DNA from: Rhodobacter sp. | GTDB lineage: Bacteria; Pseudomonadota; Alphaproteobacteria; Rhodobacterales; Rhodobacteraceae | Assembly: GCA_013824045.1 (NCBI GenBank) | Contig: PNND01000056.1 | Location: 1-9,368, forward strand | Reading direction: 5' to 3' | Length of the DNA stretch: 9,368 nucleotides | In this document: positions 1 through 6,911 of the stretch, one piece after another | Layout: each line of letters begins with the position of its first letter | Position numbering within the stretch: the first letter of the stretch is position 1 | The notes under the pieces: generated by a model | Seen by the model: the letters and a program-made list of their open reading frames with translations, nothing else | The model's database searches: none | Told to the model about the DNA's origin: nothing | Position numbers and translations under genes: made by a program

Positions 1-1520
1 ACCTCAACGATTTCCGGCAGCCGCCCATCAGGGCTCATACCGGAAAAGATCAGCCCGCATTTCTCCAGCTTGTCGCGATACTGGATATCCACCTCATAGC
101 GGTGGCGGTGCCGTTCCTCGATGGTCGTGGTCCCGTAAACCCCCGCCACGCGAGACCCTTCCGCCAGCGTCGCCGTATAGGCCCCCAGCCGCATCGTGCC
201 GCCCTTGTCATCGCTCAGCTTGCGCGCGACCACATGGTTGCCCTGCACCCATTCCTTCAGGTGATAGACGACCGGGGTGAACCGCTTCTCACCCGCCTCA
301 TGGTCGAACTCTTCCGACCCGGCATTCTTCATCCCCGCCAGATTGCGCGCGCTTTCGATCACCGCCATCTGCATGCCAAGACAGATGCCCAGATAGGGGA
401 TCTTCTTTTCCCGCGCGAATTGTGCGGCCTTGATCTTGCCTTCGGTTCCCCGCTCGCCAAATCCGCCGGGCACCAGAATGGCGTGGAAATTCTCCAGATA
501 GGGCGCGGGGTCCTCCCGCTCAAAGATCTCCGCATCGATCCACTGGGCCCGCACCCGCGTGCGGTTGGCCATTCCGCCATGCGTCAGCGCCTCGGCGATC
601 GACTTATAGGCATCCTCCAACTGGGTATATTTGCCCACGATGGCCACCCGCACCTCGCCCTCGGCATGGACCAGACGGTCCATCACATCTTCCCAGCGCG
701 CGAGGTTGGGCTTGGGGGCAGGGGTGATCCCAAAGGCATCCAGCACCGCCTGATCCAGCCCCGCCTTGTGATAGGCAAGCGGTGCCTCATAGATCGTCTT
801 CAGGTCATAGGCCGGGATCACATGTTCCTTGCGCACGTTGCAGAACAGCGCGATCTTTTCGCGTTCCTTCTCCGGGATCGGATGTTCCGACCGGCAGACC
901 AGCACATCGGGGGCCAGACCGATGCTTTGCAATTCCTTCACCGAATGCTGCGTCGGCTTCGTCTTCAACTCCCCGCTTGCCGCCAGATAGGGCAGAAGCG
1001 TCAGGTGCATCAGGATCGACTGCCCGCGCGGGCGTTCATGGATGAACTGGCGGATCGCCTCGAAGAAGGGCAGCCCTTCAATATCGCCCACCGTGCCGCC
1101 GATCTCGCACAGCATGAAATCGACCTCGTCATCCCCGATGCGCAGGAAATTCTTGATCTCGTTGGTGACGTGGGGAATGACCTGAATGGTCTTGCCCAGA
1201 TAATCCCCGCGCCGTTCCTTCTCCAGCACGTTGGAATAAATGCGGCCCGATGAGATGCTGTCCGACTGCCGCGCCGACACCCCGGTGAATCGCTCGTAAT
1301 GCCCCAGGTCCAGGTCCGTCTCGGCCCCATCATCGGTGACAAAGACCTCACCATGTTCAAAGGGCGACATCGTGCCGGGATCGACGTTCAGATAGGGGTC
1401 CAGCTTGCGCAGCCGCACCGTATAGCCGCGCGCCTGCAACAACGCCCCCAACGCGGCAGAGGCCAGCCCCTTGCCAAGCGAAGACACCACGCCGCCAGTG
1501 ATGAAGATGTAGCGCGCCAT
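1..1520 (-). CDS. pyrG: CTP synthase (glutamine-hydrolysing), 3' end cut by the window edge
   Basis: Makes CTP from UTP, ATP and glutamine-derived ammonia in the cytosol, the last step of de novo pyrimidine nucleotide synthesis. About 506 codons are visible out of the roughly 545 usual for the family; the C-terminus lies beyond base 1. The N-terminal synthase domain opens with [18 protein letters not shown] (nucleotide-binding loop), followed by [20 protein letters not shown] near residues 40-60 and [12 protein letters not shown] near 140-150. The class I glutaminase domain carries [10 protein letters not shown] and the nucleophile motif YLGICLGMQ, with Cys at residue 380 (codon at 381-383). 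The His/Glu members of the glutaminase triad would lie in the missing part. The start is ATG at 1518-1520, with a GGGAGG ribosome site 6 nt upstream (1527-1532). The gene follows secG by 157 bp on the same strand. Identification is firm. Confidence 0.98.
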   Translation of the reverse strand, partial: MARYIFITGGVVSSLGKGLASAALGALLQARGYTVRLRKLDPYLNVDPGTMSPFEHGEVFVTDDGAETDLDLGHYERFTGVSARQSDSISSGRIYSNVLEKERRGDYLGKTIQVIPHVTNEIKNFLRIGDDEVDFMLCEIGGTVGDIEGLPFFEAIRQFIHERPRGQSILMHLTLLPYLAASGELKTKPTQHSVKELQSIGLAPDVLVCRSEHPIPEKEREKIALFCNVRKEHVIPAYDLKTIYEAPLAYHKAGLDQAVLDAFGITPAPKPNLARWEDVMDRLVHAEGEVRVAIVGKYTQLEDAYKSIAEALTHGGMANRTRVRAQWIDAEIFEREDPAPYLENFHAILVPGGFGERGTEGKIKAAQFAREKKIPYLGICLGMQMAVIESARNLAGMKNAGSEEFDHEAGEKRFTPVVYHLKEWVQGNHVVARKLSDDKGGTMRLGAYTATLAEGSRVAGVYGTTTIEERHRHRYEVDIQYRDKLEKCGLIFSGMSPDGRLPEIVE

Positions 1521-1594
1521 GGATGGCCTCCCGCGATTTCGTTGTTCAAATCCAACACGATTCGCCCGCAGGGAATCGCATCATCACGGGAGTT

Positions 1595-1648
1595 AAGCTG
1601 TAATGCAGCTTGCCCCCGCGTGCAACCAGACCGCAAGATGCAGTCTGG
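1595..1648 (-). promoter_or_regulatory. pyrG leader region: weak promoter candidate and two inverted repeats
   Basis: The 157-bp secG-pyrG gap holds two inverted repeats: AAGCTG-N5-CAGCTT at 1595-1611 and CCAGAC-N11-GTCTGG at 1626-1648. Read on the minus strand, TTGCAC (1620-1625) and TACAGC (1597-1602) are 17 nt apart. That spacing suits a sigma-70 promoter, but the -10 is poor. The outer repeat lies just after secG and is not followed by a T-run on the minus strand, so it is not a standard intrinsic terminator. The inner repeat overlaps the candidate -10. Whether pyrG has its own promoter or is read through from secG cannot be decided here. Confidence 0.3.
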
Positions 1649-1677
1649 CCTGTGGTTTTTCCGTCAAGAAGTGGTGG

Positions 1678-2061
1678 TTACTCGTTTGCAGCCGGCGGGG
1701 TGGCCGGGGCATCCGCCGGGGGCGGTGCCAAAGGCGCATCCGTGGGCGCAGGCGGCAACAGCTCCGACCCGGCCGGCAATTCCGCAGGCGCATTGTCCAC
1801 CGGATCGGCCCCGATCTGGTCGATCACCGAACCCGAGCCTGCACTGCGTGCCGCAAGGATCGTCAGCGTGAGGGATGTCACGATAAAGGCCGCAGCCAAG
1901 AGCCATGTCAGCTTTTGCAGCGCGGTCGTTGCGGTGCGCCCCGAAGGATTGTTTCCGCCGCCACCCATGCCCAGACCGCCACCCTCAGACCGCTGCAGGA
2001 GCACGATGCCCACCAGCAGAAGCGCAAGGATCAGGTGGATGGTGAGGACGACATTTTCCAT
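1678..2061 (-). CDS. secG: Preprotein translocase subunit SecG with long Pro/Ala-rich C-terminal tail
   Basis: SecG is the small accessory subunit of the SecYEG inner-membrane channel and helps SecA-driven protein export. The 127-residue product has the family layout. A first membrane helix (about residues 4-22) ends in the signature LLQRSEGGGLG, then comes a glycine-rich cytoplasmic loop with GGGGNN (about 28-42), then a second membrane helix (about 51-71). The rest (about 72-127) is a low-complexity tail rich in Pro, Ala and Asp. Such tails are common in alphaproteobacterial SecG and are probably disordered. The start is ATG at 2059-2061 with a GGGAAG-type ribosome site upstream; the stop is TAA at 1678-1680. 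It lies between the VOC gene and pyrG, all on the minus strand, with a good promoter candidate directly upstream. Confidence 0.95.
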   Translation of the reverse strand: MENVVLTIHLILALLLVGIVLLQRSEGGGLGMGGGGNNPSGRTATTALQKLTWLLAAAFIVTSLTLTILAARSAGSGSVIDQIGADPVDNAPAELPAGSELLPPAPTDAPLAPPPADAPATPPAANE

Positions 2062-2083
2062 GAAGGCGCTTCCCTAGACTGAC

Positions 2084-2117
2084 GCGCCTATCTAGGCGCA
2101 AGCCGGATAGGGCGCAA
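2084..2117 (-). promoter_or_regulatory. Candidate sigma-70 promoter of secG with overlapping palindrome
   Basis: On the minus strand, TTGCGC (2112-2117) and TAGATA (2089-2094) are separated by exactly 17 nt, a good match to a -35/-10 pair. Transcription would start about 20 nt before the secG ATG. The -10 sits inside a near-perfect palindrome at 2084-2099: 7-bp arms GCGCCTA and TAGGCGC around a 2-nt centre. The sequence GGCGCAAG also occurs twice in direct orientation, at 2095-2102 and 2111-2118. The palindrome could be an operator or simply a short hairpin in the mRNA leader. Confidence 0.5.
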
Positions 2118-2126
2118 GTAGCTGTG

Positions 2127-2516
2127 TCACGCCCCTTCCAGCCCTTCGCAAACGGCCGAAAGCTTGTTGCCATCCGGATCGCGCACATAGCAGGCATAGA
2201 ATGACGGACCAAAGGGCCGCAACCCCGGCGCGCCCTCGTCACTGCCCCCATGCGCCAGCGCCGCCCGGTGGAACGCGTCCACTGCATCGCGGCTTGCCGC
2301 CTCCAGCGCGGGCATCGACCCATTGCCCACCGTCGCAGGCCGCTCGTCAAAGGGCCGCGTCACCCAAAGTCTGCACCGGCTGACGCCCGGCGCGGCATAG
2401 CCGATTTCCGTCTCCAGCGTCCGCGCACGCACCAGCCCCAGCGTCGCCATGACCGGATCATAGAACCGGATCGCCGCCGCCAGATCATTGGTGCCAAGGG
2501 TGATGTAGAGAAACAT
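2127..2516 (-). CDS. VOC/glyoxalase-bleomycin-resistance fold protein
   Basis: A 129-residue, single vicinal-oxygen-chelate-domain protein. Its N-terminal half begins [20 protein letters not shown], the usual beta-strand then helix of the fold. The second half ends in [17 protein letters not shown] (about residues 106-122), the typical DPDGN turn and last strand. Substrate and reaction are unknown; members include glyoxalases, dioxygenases and antibiotic-binding proteins. The positions that usually hold the metal-binding His (first strand) and Glu (last strand) appear to be Thr and Ser, so a classical glyoxalase I activity is doubtful. That reading is by eye, without an alignment. I chose ATG 2514-2516 because the fold starts immediately there. 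The open frame extends to 2648, but that stretch reads like intergenic sequence and overlaps the palindromes. No strong ribosome site is visible. The secG gene follows on the same strand 65 bp downstream. Confidence 0.88.
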   Translation of the reverse strand: MFLYITLGTNDLAAAIRFYDPVMATLGLVRARTLETEIGYAAPGVSRCRLWVTRPFDERPATVGNGSMPALEAASRDAVDAFHRAALAHGGSDEGAPGLRPFGPSFYACYVRDPDGNKLSAVCEGLEGA

Positions 2517-2562
2517 GCCCCAAACCGTGCCGCACCCCGCCAGCCACCGCAAGAAACAAATG

Positions 2563-2600
2563 TCTTCGAAGAAATTTGCAAATTCGTTCCAACGAATTTG
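2563..2600. promoter_or_regulatory. Cluster of three overlapping palindromes between the VOC gene and purA
   Basis: In 38 bp of unusually AT-rich sequence lie TCTTCGAAGA (2563-2572, perfect 10-bp palindrome), AATTTGCAAATT (2573-2584, perfect 12-bp palindrome containing TTTGCAAA) and an inverted repeat of 10-bp arms CAAATTCGTT and AACGAATTTG around a CC centre (2579-2600). They sit in the divergent gap, 47 bp before the VOC start and 99 bp before the purA start. This is the expected place for a dimeric repressor or activator site acting on one or both genes. The regulator is not identified. Confidence 0.6.
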
Positions 2601-2632
2601 GCCCTGTCGGGCCATCCCGTGACCATTTCCCG

Positions 2633-2690
2633 TTCCCATCCCCCACACACCCCGCTATAGCACAGTCGGTTTCACCAGACCGGGAAAGGA
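2633..2690 (+). promoter_or_regulatory. Weak purA promoter candidate and its ribosome site
   Basis: TTCCCA (2633-2638) and TATAGC (2656-2661) are 17 nt apart. The -10 is reasonable and the -35 poor, so the call is tentative. GGGAAAGGA at 2682-2690 is a good ribosome site 8 nt before the purA ATG. It fixes that start over longer in-frame options reaching back to 2576. Confidence 0.35.
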
Positions 2691-2698
2691 CCGCTGTC

Positions 2699-3991
2699 AT
2701 GGCCAATGTGGTTGTCGTGGGCGCCCAATGGGGCGACGAGGGCAAGGGCAAGATCGTCGACTGGCTCTCCGAGCGTGCCGACATCGTCGCCCGCTTTCAG
2801 GGCGGCCACAATGCCGGGCATACGCTGGTCATTGACGGCAATGTCTACAAACTCTCGCTCCTGCCCTCGGGCATTGTGCGCGGCGGCAAGCTGTCGGTCA
2901 TCGGCAATGGCGTGGTGCTGGACCCTTGGGCGCTGCTGTCGGAAATCGAAAAGCTGCGCGGGCAAGGCGTTGACGTGACGCCTGACAACCTAATGGTCGC
3001 GGAAAACACGCCGCTCATCCTGCCCGTCCATGGCGAGTTGGACCGCGCCCGTGAAGGCCAGACGGCGGTGGCCAAGATCGGCACCACCGGGCGCGGCATC
3101 GGCCCCGCCTATGAAGACAAGGTTGGTCGCCGCAGCATCCGCGTGGCCGATCTGGGCGATGAGGCAACGCTGGATCTGCGCATCGGCCGCCTGCTGACCC
3201 ATCACAACGCCCTGCGCGCGGGGCTGGGCCTTGACCCCGTCGATCCCGTCGCGCTCAAGGCGCAACTGATGGAGGTTGCGCCCAAGATCCTGCCTTACGC
3301 CAAACCGGTCTGGAAAGTGCTGACCGACGCCCGCCGCGCGGGCAAGCGCATCCTGTTCGAAGGCGCGCAGGGCGCGCTTCTGGATGTGGATTTCGGCACT
3401 TATCCCTATGTGACTTCCTCGAACACGCTGGCGGGCATGGCCGCCACTGGCACCGGGCTTGGCCCCACGGCGGTGGATTTCGTCCTCGGCATCGTCAAGG
3501 CCTATACCACCCGTGTCGGCGAAGGCCCCTTCCCGACCGAGCTTTTCGATGCCGATGGCGCGCGGCTTGGCGAACGCGGCCATGAGTTTGGCACTGTCAC
3601 CGGGCGCAAGCGCCGCTGCGGCTGGTTCGATGCGGTCCTCGTCCGCCAGACCTGCGCGACATCGGGCGTCTCGGGCATCGCGCTCACGAAACTTGACGTG
3701 CTGGATGGGTTTGAAACGCTGAAAATCTGCACGGGCTATGAACTCGATGGCCAAAGGCTGGATTACCTGCCCACCGCAGCCAATCTTCAGGCCCGCGTCA
3801 CCCCGATCTATGAGGAAATGGAAGGCTGGACCCAATCCACCGCTGGCGCGCGGTCATGGGCCGATCTGCCGGGGGCGGCGATCAAATATGTCCGTCGGAT
3901 CGAAGAGTTGATCCAATGCCCGGTCGCCCTACTTTCCACCTCGCCCGAACGAGACGACACGATCCTCGTGACCGATCCCTTCGCGGACTGA
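2699..3991 (+). CDS. purA: Adenylosuccinate synthetase
   Basis: Catalyses the GTP-dependent joining of IMP and aspartate to give adenylosuccinate, the first committed step from IMP to AMP, in the cytosol. The 430-residue product matches the usual family length. Visible motifs in order: QWGDEGKGK at residues 10-18 (GTP loop, with the catalytic Asp13), GGHNAGHT at about 36-42 with catalytic His41, [13 protein letters not shown] near 130-142, [23 protein letters not shown] in the IMP-binding region, [12 protein letters not shown], and TKLDVLDG near the guanine-binding end. The start is ATG 2699 because the protein then opens directly with [18 protein letters not shown] and has GGGAAAGGA 8 nt upstream. 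A DUF2842 gene follows after 14 nt, probably in the same transcript, and a strong terminator comes after that. Identification is firm. Confidence 0.99.
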   Translation: MANVVVVGAQWGDEGKGKIVDWLSERADIVARFQGGHNAGHTLVIDGNVYKLSLLPSGIVRGGKLSVIGNGVVLDPWALLSEIEKLRGQGVDVTPDNLMVAENTPLILPVHGELDRAREGQTAVAKIGTTGRGIGPAYEDKVGRRSIRVADLGDEATLDLRIGRLLTHHNALRAGLGLDPVDPVALKAQLMEVAPKILPYAKPVWKVLTDARRAGKRILFEGAQGALLDVDFGTYPYVTSSNTLAGMAATGTGLGPTAVDFVLGIVKAYTTRVGEGPFPTELFDADGARLGERGHEFGTVTGRKRRCGWFDAVLVRQTCATSGVSGIALTKLDVLDGFETLKICTGYELDGQRLDYLPTAANLQARVTPIYEEMEGWTQSTAGARSWADLPGAAIKYVRRIEELIQCPVALLSTSPERDDTILVTDPFAD

Positions 3992-4005
3992 ACCGAGGTT
4001 GCCGC

Positions 4006-4242
4006 ATGGCGCTGCCCTACAAGACCCGTCGTCGCCTGTCGCTTCTGATCCTGGTGGTCGGGCTGCCGCTCTATATCGTAGCGGCGGTCACGATCGTGGG
4101 TCTCTTTGACCGCCCGCCGATCTGGCTGGAATTGCTGATCTATGTCGGCTTGGGCATCGTCTGGGCCTTGCCCTTCAAGGCGATCTTTCGGGGCGTCGGC
4201 CAGCCTGACCCTGACGATCCCGATGCCAACCATCCGGAATAG
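4006..4242 (+). CDS. DUF2842 family small membrane protein
   Basis: A 78-residue protein of unknown function. It has a basic N-terminus (KTRRR at 6-10), a membrane helix at about 11-31, a second at about 40-58, the short motif IVWALPFKAIFRG at about 51-63, and an acidic Asp/Pro tail. A two-helix arrangement ending in a W-x-L-P motif is what I associate with the alphaproteobacterial DUF2842 family; I recognise this by eye. The start is ATG 4006, with GAGG at 3995-3998, 7 nt upstream. An in-frame stretch reaching back into purA is not credible because it would overlap the purA reading frame. The gene lies 14 nt after purA, so the two are probably co-transcribed, but a link to purine synthesis is not implied. 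Confidence 0.85.
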   Translation: MALPYKTRRRLSLLILVVGLPLYIVAAVTIVGLFDRPPIWLELLIYVGLGIVWALPFKAIFRGVGQPDPDDPDANHPE

Positions 4243-4245
4243 AAA

Positions 4246-4273
4246 AAAGGCGGACCGGTCACGGTCCGCCTTT
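4246..4273. terminator. Bidirectional intrinsic terminator
   Basis: A perfect 12-bp stem (AAAGGCGGACCG at 4246-4257, CGGTCCGCCTTT at 4262-4273) closes a 4-nt GTCA loop. On the plus strand it ends in TTT and starts 3 nt after the DUF2842 stop. On the minus strand it is followed by six T's (A-run at 4243-4248), making it the stronger terminator for the opposing 834-residue gene, whose stop is 41 bp away. A small CCCCTTGGGG palindrome (4274-4283) adjoins it. Placement between two convergent genes fits shared use. Confidence 0.93.
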
Positions 4274-4314
4274 CCCCTTGGGGCCTGAGTGGCAGCTCTC
4301 GGCCCGCTATCCCG

Positions 4315-6819
4315 TTATTGCGCCAGTTTGCGCGCCTCGGCCAGATAGGTCGATTCTTCCGACAGCATGAACTGCCCGCGCCGCACCTTGGCGATGCGCC
4401 CGTCGCGCAGCAGGGTGCCAAAGCTGCGCAGACCATCCTCGCGCTGGAACGTCCCCTGCGGGATGACCTCGGTCAGATGCCGCATCAGTTGCGGGCGGCT
4501 GAAATGCGGCCGTCCTTCGACACCGGCCAGATAGGCCGCCGAGGCTTCAAGGATCTGCTCAAAGCTGGACGCCCCGATCTTTTCGACGAACTCGGCAAAT
4601 CCCTTGCTGTCGCCGAACACGTTCGACAGATCGTCGCCATCCTCTTCATCGTCCGACAGGTCCAGATCGGTTGCCGCCGCCATGCCAAACCCGGCCGAGG
4701 TCACGCGGCGCGGACGGATCGGCGAAGGCGCGGCGCTGGCGCTGGGTGTGCTGGTCGGGCGGGGCCGGTCGATGCGCTGCTCGGACACCAGAACCAGCGG
4801 GGCAGGGCGCTCGCCCGCTGTCGTGCCGCGTCCGCCCGGCAGTGCGGCCTTGACCGCCATCGCCAGGTCGTTGCGATAGCGCGCCAGTCGCGACACGGTT
4901 TCCGTCTCGCCCGCTTTTTCGCCCGTTACCTTGCGATCGGCGACGGTTGCCGCAACGGCGGCCTTCAGATGCTGGATGGCCGACTGGCGGCGCTTGGTTT
5001 CGCTGCCTTCCATCTCATTGTCGGTCTGTTTCATCAGACGGTTCAGCGCCTCATCGGCGCTGGGCCCGTCAAAGCTGCGGCGGCTGTCGGGCTGCTGCGC
5101 CAGATGCGACATGCTGTCCATCAGGTCGGCATCCTGCTCCGCTTCGCCGCGCCGCAGGGCGGCCAGTTCGCGCTGCAACTCCGCCTCGTCTTCGGCTGAA
5201 AGAAGCGGGGTCGATGCGGTTAACGCCCGCTCCTCCACCTCGGCAAAGGCTGCCGTTGACACAGCCGCTTCAGCGGTCTGCGCGTCTTCGGCCACGGCTT
5301 GCGGTTGCTCGGCCACGGCGGGCGTCACAGCCTCATCGCTCTTGCGGATCCGGATGACCCGCGCCCGCGCCCGTTGCAGCTTTTCTGCCGAACCGGGGCG
5401 CAGTTCCATGCCGCCGGGCGTTTCCTCGGCCACGGCCACCGCGGTGGTCTCACCCGTGTCTTCCGTCATCGCGGCGCGCAGCTCTTCTGCCTCGGCGTCC
5501 TCGACGGGCGCTGCTGCGGCGGCATCAGCCGCTTCCGTCACGTCTGCCTCCGCCACCGGCTCGGTCGTCTCGGCCCAGGTCTCCGCCCAGATCGCCTCGG
5601 CTTCCGCAGTGGTTTCCACTTCAGGCGCGGCCTCCGGCGCGGCATTCGCCTCAGCGGCCAGCGACGCAAGCAGGCTATCCTCGCCCGCATCCGTCATAGC
5701 GTCAGCCACGGTCTCAGACCAGATATCGGCCTCGGCCTCGTAATCGTCATCCTGCGTGGCGGGCATTTCTGCCACCGCCTCGGCAATCGGCTCGGCCGTA
5801 TCCGCAAGCGCCGCCATCAACGACTCGGGCAGATCGTCACCCGGCTCCGTTGCCTCTGCTTCGGAGACAGCAAGATCGTCCTGATGCACGGTTTCCGCGA
5901 GGGGCGTTTCCGCCACCTCCTCCATCACCGATGCAAGATCGACCCCGTCCATCTGTGCCAGGTCTTCGATGGCGTCAGGCTCGGCCACCTCTGCGTCGGT
6001 CGCCTCCGCCTCAGCCACGTCTGCCTCGGCCATCACGGCCGAGAAATCAATCTCCGGCAGATCGGCCACCAGATCGGCGGGCTCTTCCTCAAACGGGGCC
6101 TGCTCTACAACAGCCTCGGCAACCTCTTCGGCGCGCATCGGTGCTTCGGACCGAAGTTCCTCGATCGGTGCCAACTCCGCCACATCCTCGGGAAGGTCCG
6201 GTGCGATGTCCGACACCGCGTCTTCCGGCAGGAAATCCGCCAGCGCCGCAGCGTCCAGCGTATCGGCGTCCTGATCTTCCAGATAGTCCGGGATCGCAAA
6301 GCTCACCACCGGCGCCGTCTGTGCCGGGGCCATGGTAGCGGGATGCGCCGCAATTTCCGACCGCAACCGGGACAGCTTTTCCACAACAGATTCGGTGGCC
6401 GGAACACTGGCCGGTGCCACGCTCGGCGGCACAGCCACGGAGGGTTCGCTCACAACCGCGGCCACAGGTGCTTCGGCGGCCACGGCGGCGGCCACAGGTG
6501 CCTCGGCCTCGACCGGGGCCGCAAGCTGCGGCGCAACCGCCGCGACAGGCGCCGCTTCCGGTTGATCCGATGCTCGCAGCACCACCCCGTTATCTTGGAT
6601 CTTCGCCTCGACCCGGCGCTGAATCTCGCGCTCGGCGATCTGATGCAGCATGGCTGCATCGGGCGTCGGGGGCTCTGCCCCGAAATATCGGTCCCCCGCC
6701 GCAAGATCGCGGAAGTATTCGGCAATCGCCTTCATCGTGTTGAAGGGATCGTCAAAACCCTCGAGGGTACAAGAGAAGGTCCCGTAGGAGACCGTTAGGA
6801 TTTTACTCGCACCGTTCAT
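4315..6819 (-). CDS. Large acidic protein of unknown function with folded ends and a disordered middle
   Basis: An 834-residue protein I cannot assign to a named family. Residues 5-75 look folded: a strand-like KILTVSYGTFSCTLEGFD, then helices through DPFNTMKAIAEYFRDL and MLHQIAEREIQRRVEAKI. Residues 85-145 are Ala/Val/Pro repeats. Residues about 161-479 are strongly acidic, with no lysine and only three arginines (223, 229, 448), and should be disordered. A basic patch (about 473-493) follows, then probable helices at 540-660, a second Pro/Ser linker and an acidic DLSDDEEDGDD segment (about 720-730). The C-terminal 95 residues look folded, with SRPQLMRHLTEV and FGTLLRDGRIAKVRRGQFML resembling a helix-helix-wing. 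No signal peptide or membrane helix is seen, so it is probably cytoplasmic. The start is ATG 6817-6819 with a GCGGAC-like ribosome site. The gene is monocistronic. It could be a scaffold or a DNA-associated protein; both are guesses. Confidence 0.88.
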   Translation of the reverse strand: MNGASKILTVSYGTFSCTLEGFDDPFNTMKAIAEYFRDLAAGDRYFGAEPPTPDAAMLHQIAEREIQRRVEAKIQDNGVVLRASDQPEAAPVAAVAPQLAAPVEAEAPVAAAVAAEAPVAAVVSEPSVAVPPSVAPASVPATESVVEKLSRLRSEIAAHPATMAPAQTAPVVSFAIPDYLEDQDADTLDAAALADFLPEDAVSDIAPDLPEDVAELAPIEELRSEAPMRAEEVAEAVVEQAPFEEEPADLVADLPEIDFSAVMAEADVAEAEATDAEVAEPDAIEDLAQMDGVDLASVMEEVAETPLAETVHQDDLAVSEAEATEPGDDLPESLMAALADTAEPIAEAVAEMPATQDDDYEAEADIWSETVADAMTDAGEDSLLASLAAEANAAPEAAPEVETTAEAEAIWAETWAETTEPVAEADVTEAADAAAAAPVEDAEAEELRAAMTEDTGETTAVAVAEETPGGMELRPGSAEKLQRARARVIRIRKSDEAVTPAVAEQPQAVAEDAQTAEAAVSTAAFAEVEERALTASTPLLSAEDEAELQRELAALRRGEAEQDADLMDSMSHLAQQPDSRRSFDGPSADEALNRLMKQTDNEMEGSETKRRQSAIQHLKAAVAATVADRKVTGEKAGETETVSRLARYRNDLAMAVKAALPGGRGTTAGERPAPLVLVSEQRIDRPRPTSTPSASAAPSPIRPRRVTSAGFGMAAATDLDLSDDEEDGDDLSNVFGDSKGFAEFVEKIGASSFEQILEASAAYLAGVEGRPHFSRPQLMRHLTEVIPQGTFQREDGLRSFGTLLRDGRIAKVRRGQFMLSEESTYLAEARKLAQ
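6458..6507. repeat. 30-bp-spaced direct repeat inside the acidic-protein gene
   Basis: The 20-mer GCGGCCACAGGTGCYTCGGC occurs at 6458-6477 and 6488-6507 with one difference, 30 bp apart. On the coding (minus) strand it gives two ten-residue copies, AEAPVAAAVA and AEAPVAAVVS, in the Ala/Val/Pro segment around residues 105-124. The in-frame spacing suggests past duplication of a coding unit. Confidence 0.7.
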
Positions 6820-6911
6820 CGGATGTCCGCTTTCCGCCAGTTCGACTACGCCAATCTACCGTATTGATGATCGTTTTCATGGACAGATAGGGGTAATTTG
6901 AAGGATTGATT
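6820..6911. promoter_or_regulatory. Divergent intergenic region, acidic-protein gene / thiamine pyrophosphokinase
   Basis: These 92 bp must carry both promoters. The part from about 6853 to 6911 is clearly more AT-rich than the surrounding genes, but I find no pair of boxes good enough to name as -35/-10 on either strand. AAGGA at 6901-6905 is the ribosome site for the kinase gene. I looked for the conserved parts of a thiamine diphosphate riboswitch (CTGAGA and the ACCTGA helix region) and did not see them. Confidence 0.5.

Noticed and set aside
102..1253. A 383-codon open frame on the plus strand across pyrG
   Set aside because: pyrG on the minus strand is certain from its motifs; the plus-strand product is Arg/His/Leu-rich and unrecognisable, a high-GC shadow.
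1626..1648. Intrinsic terminator after secG
   Set aside because: The 6-bp stem has an 11-nt loop and is followed by TTGCACG on the minus strand, not a T-run.
2517..2648. N-terminal extension of the VOC protein to 2648
   Set aside because: The extension does not resemble the fold, covers the palindrome cluster and the purA upstream region, and the VOC domain starts exactly at the ATG at 2514-2516.
2990..3835. A 281-codon open frame on the minus strand across purA
   Set aside because: Shadow of purA, whose reading frame is certain.
3856..4005. Upstream in-frame extension of the DUF2842 gene into purA
   Set aside because: It overlaps the 3' end of purA in another frame; ATG 4006 has a well-placed GAGG and begins a typical small membrane protein.
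5299..6798. A 499-codon open frame on the plus strand opposite the acidic-protein gene
   Set aside because: It is antisense to an 834-codon frame with sensible domain ends; its product is an Arg/His/Gly-rich mixture with no recognisable motif, as expected from the reverse of GC-rich Ala/Glu codons.
6820..6911. Thiamine diphosphate riboswitch before thiamine pyrophosphokinase
   Set aside because: The gap is too short and lacks the conserved CTGAGA and ACCTGA elements.
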